From assembly GCA_002995645.1 (NCBI GenBank), contig PUHO01000003.1, positions 11,122 through 75,121 on the forward strand: a stretch of DNA of 64,000 bases. Reading direction: 5' to 3'. Both the position numbers and the translations under genes were made by a program. The DNA is from SAR324 cluster bacterium (GTDB lineage Bacteria > SAR324 > XYD2-FULL-50-16 > HCM1). Each line of letters opens with the position of its first letter. The first letter of the stretch is position 1. A model generated the notes under the pieces. The model saw only the letters and a list, made by a program, of their open reading frames with translations. It was not told where the DNA came from and did no database searches. Below, piece after piece: positions 1 through 6,573 of this stretch.

Positions 1-18
1 CCCCCCCCCCCCCCCCCC
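1..18. repeat. Homopolymeric C tract (at least 18)
   Basis: The window opens with 18 consecutive C in otherwise AT-rich DNA. It may be longer to the left. Such tracts slip during replication and can act as phase-variation switches, but they also commonly break assemblies, so this may simply be a contig edge. Confidence 0.7.
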
Positions 19-306
19 GATAGCGCCGTAATAACAACGGGCTACGTTGTAAAGGGCTTGTTTGTTAAGAAAGATGGAGCTTGCACAGTAGACGGCTTGA
101 CACTAGAAAAAGGAAAGCTAAAATCTACAAACGACGTACAACACGCGAATATTAATGCAAATAGTAAATTAGTTTTACCGCACGGATACCCAAAAGGCGA
201 ATATTACGCCGTAAGTTGTCAAGGACAATATCAAAGCGAAGCGACTGACGAGATTGCCGATCAGCTAAGGTTGCTTGCCTGTTTTCATTTTGTTAAGGAA
301 CTGTGA
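1..306 (+). CDS. Partial open frame entering from the left edge, unknown product
   Basis: The frame is open from the first base and reads six prolines from the C18 tract, then about 95 residues to a TGA-independent stop at 304-306. A TTG at 58 is the first plausible internal start, but nothing resembling a ribosome binding site precedes it. I recognise no family. The C-terminal part has a mixed charged composition with a few cysteines. Its last 14 bases overlap the convergent small gene on the minus strand. It may be the end of a longer gene that crosses the homopolymer, or a non-coding frame; confidence is low. Confidence 0.3.
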   Translation, partial: PPPPPPDSAVITTGYVVKGLFVKKDGACTVDGLTLEKGKLKSTNDVQHANINANSKLVLPHGYPKGEYYAVSCQGQYQSEATDEIADQLRLLACFHFVKEL

Positions 307-604
307 TTATGTGTAGCTCTATCTTGTGAAGTATATGCCGTGCTGCGTCTTTAACTTCTGTAGTGATAGTATGATGATTGCTATTAGCAACTCGCTCTAA
401 AATCGTCTTTGTTTTTCCTGCTTTAATCAAAGTTCTACTTTTGCTTATTCTGGTCTTAGCCGAATCCTTTGTATAATTACTATATTCCATCATAATATCC
501 CGTATTTCCGCATTGGTTAGATTGGAAATAAAAAATTCAAAATAGGCAACAAAGGTAGTTAGCCCTGCTTTTTTACAATACGTTTCAAACTGAGCATTAT
601 TCAT
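293..604 (-). CDS. Small unknown protein, possibly DNA-binding
   Basis: The start at 604 is chosen because an AAGGGAG motif lies a few bases upstream; a longer frame reaches 634 but has no such site. The product is about 103 residues, starting MNNAQFETYCKK. A predicted helical middle part is rich in Lys, Arg, Ser and Thr (KDSAKTRISKSRTL), which would fit nucleic-acid binding, but I do not recognise a family and assign no function. It is convergent with, and overlaps by 14 bp, the open frame to its left. It lies next to the C18 tract and a direct repeat, so this edge looks like accessory DNA. Confidence 0.55.
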   Translation of the reverse strand: MNNAQFETYCKKAGLTTFVAYFEFFISNLTNAEIRDIMMEYSNYTKDSAKTRISKSRTLIKAGKTKTILERVANSNHHTITTEVKDAARHILHKIELHIITVP

Positions 605-736
605 TTTAATCTCCCTTCCAAATATAAATCTCATTCAATTTATTATATAAAACAATACAGGCTAAAGAAGAGTATATGCTTTAACCTAGAGAGTATGTAT
701 AAGTATAGCTTATTAGGGAATAAAAGACAACAAAAG

Positions 737-857
737 GACACCTAGAGTACGTTAAAAAGCGTCACTAGATTTTGTTAGATAGTGTAAGAAAAGATAAAAA
801 ACAGACACCTAGCGAGCATTAAAAAGCGTAACTAGATTTTATTAGGTAGTGCAAAAA
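737..857. repeat. Two-copy direct repeat, 67-bp period
   Basis: About 54 bp starting GACACCTAG at 737 recurs at 804 with about ten substitutions; both copies share TTAAAAAGCGT and ACTAGATTTT. No reading frame spans them. The second copy ends just before the tRNA-Ser 3' end, so the repeat lies downstream of the two minus-strand tRNA genes. No other gene is seen between 605 and 860. Confidence 0.75.
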
Positions 858-860
858 ATA

Positions 861-950
861 TGGCGGAGAGACGGGGATTCGAACCCCGGGTACCCTTACG
901 AGTACAACAGATTAGCAATCTGCCCCATTCGGCCTCTCTGGCATCTCTCC
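861..950 (-). tRNA. tRNA-Ser (GCU anticodon)
   Basis: On the minus strand the 7-bp acceptor stem GGAGAGA/TCTCTCC, discriminator G and an encoded CCA are visible. The T arm carries GGTTCGAATCC. There is a long variable arm, as expected for serine, and the anticodon loop reads GCT. It reads AGC/AGU codons. It is followed on the same strand by nothing but the 67-bp repeat, and is preceded by a second tRNA-Ser and serS. Confidence 0.95.
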
Positions 951-968
951 AAGGGAAATAGTATATAC

Positions 969-1054
969 TGGAAGAGGGTGGGGGATTCGAACCCCCGAAG
1001 CTTACGCTTAACGGTTTTCAAGACCGCCGGATTCAACCGCTCTCCCAACCCTCC
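969..1054 (-). tRNA. tRNA-Ser (UGA anticodon)
   Basis: Acceptor GGAGGGT pairs with ACCCTCT, leaving a G1-U72 wobble, a U discriminator and an encoded CCA. The anticodon stem GCGGT/ACCGT encloses the loop CTTGAAA, giving anticodon UGA. The long variable arm and GGGGGTTCGAATCCCCC T arm are clear. The U73 is unusual, because bacterial tRNA-Ser normally has G73. Lies 18 bp from the tRNA-Ser(GCU) and downstream of serS on the same strand. Confidence 0.93.
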
Positions 1055-1122
1055 AGTTGTTTTTATAGTCTATTGAAATAGTAGGTAGTTGTCAACTATA
1101 ATTTATATTTTTTTATATAAAC

Positions 1123-2406
1123 TTAATTTTTTATATACTGTAACATGTCCATATATGGTTGTAAAATAGAAGGAATTTGAACGCTTCCGTCTTCTTGTTG
1201 GTAGTTTTCCAAAATAGCGACTAAAGTTCGCCCTACTGCTAAACCAGATCCATTTAATGTATGTACAAACTCAGTTTTACTTTTCCCGCTATCAGTGCCT
1301 TTGCCTTTAAAGCGAATATTAGCCCGCCTTGCTTGGAAGTCCGTACAATTTGAGCAACTAGAGATCTCGCGATAGGTGTTTTCTGAAGGAAGCCATACTT
1401 CTATATCATAGCACTTAGCCGCACTAAAACCAAGATCGCCGCTACATAACTCTACAACGCGATACGGTAATTCAAGTAAATCAAGAATACGGCAAGCATG
1501 TAATTGCATGGCGTCTAGTATAGCAAACGATTGACTTGGATGGGTAAATTGCACCATTTCCACTTTATTAAACTGATGCTGCCTAATATATCCCTTCGTA
1601 TCGCGCCCATATGATCCGGCTTCTTTACGAAAACAAGGCGTATACGCCGTATAGGCTAAAGGCAAGCTAGCTTCCGGGATAATCTCGTCTCTATGCATGT
1701 TGGTAAGCACGACTTCTGCAGTCGGAATAAGATATAATCCGTCTGTTGTTTGAAATAAATCGTCTTCAAACTTAGGTAGTTGCCCGGTGCCTTGTAAAGT
1801 CGCGTGATTAGCCAGTAAAGGCGGCATAATTTCAATATAGCCGTGTTCTTTTGTTTGTATGTCTAGCATAAATTGAATTAACGCCCTTTCTAGTTTCGCT
1901 CCTGTATTCTTAACAAGAGTAAAACGCGAATGCGCTAGTTTAACGCCACGTTGGAAATCAAGTATACCTAATTTTTCTGCTAGATCCGCATGATGTTGTA
2001 CAGGAAAAGAAAAGCTAGTCGGCGTGCCTTGTTTGCGAATCTCTTTATTATCCTGTTCATCTTCCCCGTCCGGCACGGATTCTGCCGGTAAGTTAGGTAA
2101 TGGTAAAAGCGATTGGGTAATCTCTTCTTCTACTTGCCGTATTTCTTCGTCGCCTATTTTGATTTGATTGCCTATTTCTTTAGTCGCCTGAATACATTCT
2201 TGTTTTTCTTGTGGCGTTAAGTTTTGATTAGCAATTTTCTTGGAGTTTTCGTTTCTCTCTTTTTTCAAAGTTTCCACACTTCCAAGCAAGTCGCGACGAC
2301 GTTGGTCTAAATCTAGAATAGAAGCAAGGGAAAGGGAAGCCGATTTTTTAGCTAGTAAGGTTTCTACTTGCTTTGCATTTTCACGAATATATTTAATATC
2401 TAACAT
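1123..2406 (-). CDS. serS: Seryl-tRNA synthetase
   Basis: Charges tRNA-Ser with serine in the cytoplasm, a class II synthetase. The 427-residue product has the N-terminal long coiled-coil tRNA-binding arm (roughly residues 30-105, many Lys, Glu and Gln). The catalytic core follows with motif 2 around FRKEAGSYGRDTKG (about residue 265) and motif 3 GSGLAVGRTLVAILEN near the C terminus. Length is normal for the family. It is the last protein gene of a nine-gene minus-strand run and lies directly upstream of two tRNA-Ser genes on the same strand, so enzyme and substrates may be co-transcribed. The start MLDIKYIREN matches the usual family N terminus. Confidence 0.97.
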   Translation of the reverse strand: MLDIKYIRENAKQVETLLAKKSASLSLASILDLDQRRRDLLGSVETLKKERNENSKKIANQNLTPQEKQECIQATKEIGNQIKIGDEEIRQVEEEITQSLLPLPNLPAESVPDGEDEQDNKEIRKQGTPTSFSFPVQHHADLAEKLGILDFQRGVKLAHSRFTLVKNTGAKLERALIQFMLDIQTKEHGYIEIMPPLLANHATLQGTGQLPKFEDDLFQTTDGLYLIPTAEVVLTNMHRDEIIPEASLPLAYTAYTPCFRKEAGSYGRDTKGYIRQHQFNKVEMVQFTHPSQSFAILDAMQLHACRILDLLELPYRVVELCSGDLGFSAAKCYDIEVWLPSENTYREISSCSNCTDFQARRANIRFKGKGTDSGKSKTEFVHTLNGSGLAVGRTLVAILENYQQEDGSVQIPSILQPYMDMLQYIKN

Positions 2407-2448
2407 AGGTTATATAATGAATAAGTACTATTAACGTAGGGGATTAGC

Positions 2449-3303
2449 TTACATTGCTTCCACGACAGAAAGCATAATTTTATCGTATATTTTATCACCA
2501 AGACACTTTCTAAGCAATACTAAAACTTTAGCATGCTTTCCAATAAGATACCGTGTTTTAGGCTTTTTTGTACGTATTATTTTTAACAATAATCTAACAA
2601 CAATTTGCGGATCCGAGCCGGCACCGCCAGTAGAATCTTTTTCTTGTCTTTTATTGGCTAATGCCGTTGCTAAAGAAGCATATGCCCCTTCACCGGAGCG
2701 GCTTAACATAGATAGCATAATGCCGTGTTTTAGTTTTGTTCTAAGAATGCCCGGTTCAATTAAGACTACTTGAATATTAAACCTAGCCGTTTCTAGACGT
2801 AAACAATCACTCCAGCCTTCTAAAGCATGTTTAGAAGCATGATACCAAGATCCTAAAGGAGAATATATTCTTCCGCCCATAGAGGAAATATTAATAATTT
2901 TGCCGGCAGACTTTCTTCTCATAGAAGGTAAGACTAATTGTGTTAAACGAGCTAGCCCAAACAAGTTAACGTCAAACATATTACGCGCGTCAGTAATAGC
3001 CGTATCTTCTACGGCACCATAGCCACTTAACCCGGCATTATTAACTAAAACATCAACGCCGCCTTGCTCTTGTTCAATTTGAGTAACAACAGATTGAATT
3101 TCTTCGTCTTTAGTAATATCCATTCGTAGAGGGATAACGCCTAGTCGTTTTAAGCTTTCCATTTCTTCTATTCTACGTGCCGCCGCATAAACAGTATACT
3201 GCTGGTTTGCCGCTAACGCACTAGCAAAAGCCTTTCCTAAACCAGATGAAGCACCGGTTACTAAAATAGTCGTCTTTGTAGTTTGTATATCTTGTGTGGT
3301 CAT
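2449..3303 (-). CDS. Short-chain dehydrogenase/reductase family oxidoreductase
   Basis: NAD(P)-dependent oxidoreductase of the classical SDR family, 284 residues. The N-terminal Rossmann motif TGASSGLGKA lies at about residues 16-26. NNAG follows at about 86, the catalytic Ser at about 140, and the YHASK active-site Tyr/Lys pair at about 154. The C-terminal 50 residues are basic and not conserved. The substrate cannot be inferred. It lies 8 bp downstream of mraY, and serS follows after 42 bp, so it is probably co-transcribed; the neighbours do not point to a shared pathway. Confidence 0.9.
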   Translation of the reverse strand: MTTQDIQTTKTTILVTGASSGLGKAFASALAANQQYTVYAAARRIEEMESLKRLGVIPLRMDITKDEEIQSVVTQIEQEQGGVDVLVNNAGLSGYGAVEDTAITDARNMFDVNLFGLARLTQLVLPSMRRKSAGKIINISSMGGRIYSPLGSWYHASKHALEGWSDCLRLETARFNIQVVLIEPGILRTKLKHGIMLSMLSRSGEGAYASLATALANKRQEKDSTGGAGSDPQIVVRLLLKIIRTKKPKTRYLIGKHAKVLVLLRKCLGDKIYDKIMLSVVEAM

Positions 3304-3311
3304 ATTATAAT

Positions 3312-4574
3312 TTACCTTACTTTAAAATAAATAATAAAAGCGAGGGTAATTAAGAAAATATTTCTTAAATGATTACGCCATATAGTTTTATTATTAATAG
3401 ATTGTTGGTCTGTATATTGATCTTGCACATGTTTGCCGAAACCAAATTTTTTTACTATCTTGTGCCAAAGAGAGTGAATAACCGGTTTGCCGGTGGTATA
3501 GGCTAATAAAGCTTGTTCATGATGATGATAAGGCGCTCTATAGAAAAAACGATGCGTTTTAGCGTATTCCCTACCGTAAAGGGATTGCATTAATTTAAAA
3601 TAAAGTCGTTGGATAATAACGCTAATAGCGGCAATCACAAACGAAGCCCCAATAATAGGCATATATAATTCAGCTTTTACAAAAATAAATAAAGAACAAA
3701 GACTAGCACCAATGCCAAGTGCGCCAATATCTCCCATATAAATAGAAGCCGGCGGCGAGTTAAACCGTAAAAAGTTCAAACAAACAGCGGCAATAGAAAT
3801 AGCAAAAATACTAACTTCTTTAATTCCTACAGGTAAAGCAGGTAATTTTAAACGTGTTGTTAAAGCGGCGTCAGCTCCAACGTAGGCGGCAATGGCAATG
3901 AATATAGCCGACGTAATTAAAGGCACGCTAACAAGGGAATCTAAACCGTCTGTTAAGTTAATGCTATTAGCGCCACCAACAACAACAAAAACGGAAAAAA
4001 TCAAAAATAGCCAAAGTGGCAGGCTAATAAAATTATATTTAACAGGAACGCCCGGGAAATATAATTTTGTATCTGGTTTAATAAAAAAGTAAAAAGCAAT
4101 GCCTAGAATTAAGAAAGTAAAAATAAATTCTAATATAAGACGAGCTAAACCGGACGCGCCGTCGGCTTTGTCTGCATAGCTTGGCTTGATTGCTTTACCT
4201 TCTTCTATTTTTCTTTTATGTTTTACTTTAGAAAAATCGTCCCAAAAACCAAGTAGCCCGAACGTGATCATAAAGGCAAAAGCCATATATAGATATACGT
4301 TCATATTTGCCCACAACAAGGTAGAAAGAATAATACAAGGTATTAAAATAATACCGCCCATAATAGGCGTTGCACCTTGATAGGGAACATTAGGGTCAAA
4401 CGTGTGTTTATGTGTAAAATCAGACGTAATATTTTTTCTTCTAAACACATGAATAACACGTGGTAACAGTAAATTAATAAACAGATAAATCGTAAGGTAC
4501 GACATACCGGCACGAAACGTAATAGAACTGAAAATTTGATACGGAAAAAGAAAATAAAGTAAATTTGCAAGCAT
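3312..4574 (-). CDS. mraY: Phospho-N-acetylmuramoyl-pentapeptide transferase
   Basis: Integral membrane enzyme transferring phospho-MurNAc-pentapeptide to undecaprenyl phosphate to make lipid I for peptidoglycan. The sequence has about ten hydrophobic segments. It also has the family signatures: an aspartate-rich FWDDFSKVKHKRK loop, NLTDGLDSL, YMGDIGALGIGA, and an HHHEQ motif near the C terminus. At 420 residues it is about 60 longer than typical MraY; the extra length is mainly a linker before the third cytoplasmic loop and a basic C-terminal extension before the last membrane segment. No other mur genes are adjacent, so mraY is outside a dcw-type cluster here. Confidence 0.93.
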   Translation of the reverse strand: MLANLLYFLFPYQIFSSITFRAGMSYLTIYLFINLLLPRVIHVFRRKNITSDFTHKHTFDPNVPYQGATPIMGGIILIPCIILSTLLWANMNVYLYMAFAFMITFGLLGFWDDFSKVKHKRKIEEGKAIKPSYADKADGASGLARLILEFIFTFLILGIAFYFFIKPDTKLYFPGVPVKYNFISLPLWLFLIFSVFVVVGGANSINLTDGLDSLVSVPLITSAIFIAIAAYVGADAALTTRLKLPALPVGIKEVSIFAISIAAVCLNFLRFNSPPASIYMGDIGALGIGASLCSLFIFVKAELYMPIIGASFVIAAISVIIQRLYFKLMQSLYGREYAKTHRFFYRAPYHHHEQALLAYTTGKPVIHSLWHKIVKKFGFGKHVQDQYTDQQSINNKTIWRNHLRNIFLITLAFIIYFKVR

Positions 4575-4610
4575 AGATTAAAGAAATATAAAAAGCATAA
4601 AGTAAAAACG

Positions 4611-5240
4611 TTACGTTAACGGGCAATGATGGTTGTTCTTTTTTTCATATCCCAACGTGCTTGTGCTACCGTGCCCCGGGTAGATTGTAATATTATCTTC
4701 TAACGTATACAGTTTTTCTTTTATAGAACGTATTAACTCGTCGTGATTTCCAAGTATAAAATCACTTCTCCCAATTGTTTGTGCAAAAAGCGTGTCGCCT
4801 GTAAAAAGTTTATCTTCAATTAAAAAACAAGTGCTCCCCGGAGAGTGTCCGGGCGTCGTGATCGGTAAAAAAGTAAAATCCCCGCATTGGATTGGTTTTT
4901 TATCTTCTATTTCTTCATAGCTAGAAGGCGGATTAGATACTTTAAAATCATTTTGTTTTTGCGCTTCTTGTAGCCAGTCCAAAAAAGGTTGCTCTGCTGG
5001 ATTTATATAGATCTTTGCCGGGAAAAGGGCGTGTATTTCTTCTAGCGCTGAAAGGTGATCATAATGCGCATGAGTGAGTAAGTACCCTTCTATAGTGTAT
5101 GCATTTTCTTGTATAGGTTGGATTATTTTTTCCGCTTCATATCCCGGATCAATAATAACCGCTTGCTTAGTTTCTTTGTTTGCAAGAATATAACAATTTT
5201 CTTGTAATGGCAAAGTAACAATGGTGTGTAATGTTATCAT
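4611..5240 (-). CDS. Metallo-beta-lactamase-fold hydrolase, copy 1 of 3
   Basis: Glyoxalase II-like/YcbL-type metal-dependent hydrolase. It carries THAHYDH, a PGHSPG histidine, the FTGDTLF aspartate and YPGHG, so all dinuclear-metal ligands are present. The start at 5240 (MITLHTIV) aligns with the other two copies and avoids overlapping the upstream gene; a longer frame begins at 5279. The product is about 209 residues. It is very similar to the next copy at DNA level, especially over the C-terminal half. Substrate is unknown; thioester hydrolysis is a family-based guess. Confidence 0.9.
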   Translation of the reverse strand: MITLHTIVTLPLQENCYILANKETKQAVIIDPGYEAEKIIQPIQENAYTIEGYLLTHAHYDHLSALEEIHALFPAKIYINPAEQPFLDWLQEAQKQNDFKVSNPPSSYEEIEDKKPIQCGDFTFLPITTPGHSPGSTCFLIEDKLFTGDTLFAQTIGRSDFILGNHDELIRSIKEKLYTLEDNITIYPGHGSTSTLGYEKKNNHHCPLT

Positions 5241-5260
5241 AAGGTAAAAGTAGTTAAAAT

Positions 5261-5893
5261 TTATGACTTGAAAGAACAAAAAGGATTATTATTTTTTTCG
5301 TAACCAATCGTGCTTGTTGTTCCGTGTCCCGGATAGATTGTAATGTTATCGTCTAATGTATACAGTTTTTCTTTTATAGAACGTATTAACTCGTCATGAT
5401 TTCCAAGTATAAAATCACTACGCCCAATGTTTCTTGCAAATAAAGTGTCACCTGTAAAAAGTTTATCTTCAATTAAAAAACAAGTGCCGCCCGGTGAATG
5501 CCCCGGTGTGGTAATCGGTAAAAAACGTAAATCCCCACATTGGATTATTTTTTTATCTTGTATTTCTTCATAACTAGAAGGCGGATTGCTCGGCGTTAAA
5601 CCGTATTTTTGCTGCTCGCCTTGTAAGATCACTAAGAAAGGCGCATCACTTGGATTAAGATATACTGGTGCAGGAAAGCTAGCTTGTAAGGCTTCTAACG
5701 CAGATAAATGATCGCAATGAGCGTGTGTAATTAAATAGCCTTTTATAGTATACGCATTTTCTTGTATAGGTTGTGCTATTTTATCCGCTTCATATCCCGG
5801 ATCAATAATAACGGCTTGTTTAGTTTCCTTGTTTGCAAGAATATAACAATTTTCTCTAAAAGAAGAAGTGCGTACAGTGTGTAAAGAAAGCAT
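5261..5893 (-). CDS. Metallo-beta-lactamase-fold hydrolase, copy 2 of 3
   Basis: Tandem paralogue of the flanking genes, about 210 residues, with THAHCDH, GHSPGGTCF, FTGDTLF and YPGHG. The start at 5893 (MLSLHTVRT) is chosen by alignment with the copies on both sides; a longer frame reaches 5929 and would overlap the upstream stop. Long stretches of nucleotide identity with copy 1, such as the C-terminal ELIRSIKEKLYTL region, indicate a recent duplication. A Cys replaces the Tyr of copy 1 inside the metal motif, a position that does not bind metal. All three copies look functional. Confidence 0.9.
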   Translation of the reverse strand: MLSLHTVRTSSFRENCYILANKETKQAVIIDPGYEADKIAQPIQENAYTIKGYLITHAHCDHLSALEALQASFPAPVYLNPSDAPFLVILQGEQQKYGLTPSNPPSSYEEIQDKKIIQCGDLRFLPITTPGHSPGGTCFLIEDKLFTGDTLFARNIGRSDFILGNHDELIRSIKEKLYTLDDNITIYPGHGTTSTIGYEKNNNPFCSFKS

Positions 5894-5910
5894 GAGGAAA
5901 TAAAGATAAA

Positions 5911-6543
5911 TTATATTTGCAAGCCACAATACGGGTTATTATATTTTTCATTTTTTATAGTGGTAACCGCACCGTGTCCCGGATAAATAATAGTATCTTC
6001 ATTAAGAGTAAAAAGGTTTTCTCTAATAGATTTAACAAGTAAATCAGAATCGCCAAAATCAAAATCAGTACGACCAACGTTCCTTTCAAATAACGTATCG
6101 CCAGTAAAAAGATTATTTTCAATTAAGAAGCAAGTACCGCCCGGCGTGTGCCCCGGTGTTGCAATAGCAAGAACAGACGATTTGCCAAAAGAAATAACGT
6201 CTTTATCATGAATATCTTTAAAGTTAGTTGGCAAAGTTCCTTTGTTAAATCTGTATTTTTTTTGCCAAGCAGGAAGCATTTCTAAAACAGGCTTTTCTTT
6301 TGGATTCATATAGACAGGTGCCGGGAATAATTTTACCATTGCCGTAATGCTAGAAACATGATCCACATGAGCATGGGTAATAAAATAACCAACTACAGTA
6401 TAGTTATTTTCATTAATAACTTTTGCTATTTTTTCGCTTTCATATCCCGGATCAATAACAACGGCTTCTTTTGTTTCAGTGCAAGCAACAATACTACAAT
6501 TTTGTAAAAAGGCGGAGACTAGAACAGTGTGTACTTTTACCAT
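5911..6543 (-). CDS. Metallo-beta-lactamase-fold hydrolase, copy 3 of 3
   Basis: First of the three in transcription order and the most divergent, 210 residues, starting MVKVHTVLVS. It keeps THAHVDH, GHTPGGTCF, FTGDTLF and YPGHG, so catalysis should be intact. The segment between the first metal motif and the GHTPG histidine differs most from copies 1 and 2, and probably shapes substrate choice. It lies 30 bp after topA and 17 bp before copy 2. The order of divergence suggests copy 3 is older and copies 1 and 2 arose from a later duplication. Confidence 0.9.
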   Translation of the reverse strand: MVKVHTVLVSAFLQNCSIVACTETKEAVVIDPGYESEKIAKVINENNYTVVGYFITHAHVDHVSSITAMVKLFPAPVYMNPKEKPVLEMLPAWQKKYRFNKGTLPTNFKDIHDKDVISFGKSSVLAIATPGHTPGGTCFLIENNLFTGDTLFERNVGRTDFDFGDSDLLVKSIRENLFTLNEDTIIYPGHGAVTTIKNEKYNNPYCGLQI

Positions 6544-6573
6544 GAGATAACTTTCATTTAAAGGTTAATAAGA

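Noticed and set aside
849..1076. Plus-strand open frame (75 aa) over the tRNA-Ser pair
   Set aside because: It is the antisense reading of two tRNA genes, with the usual DSNPG-type peptide. Not a gene.
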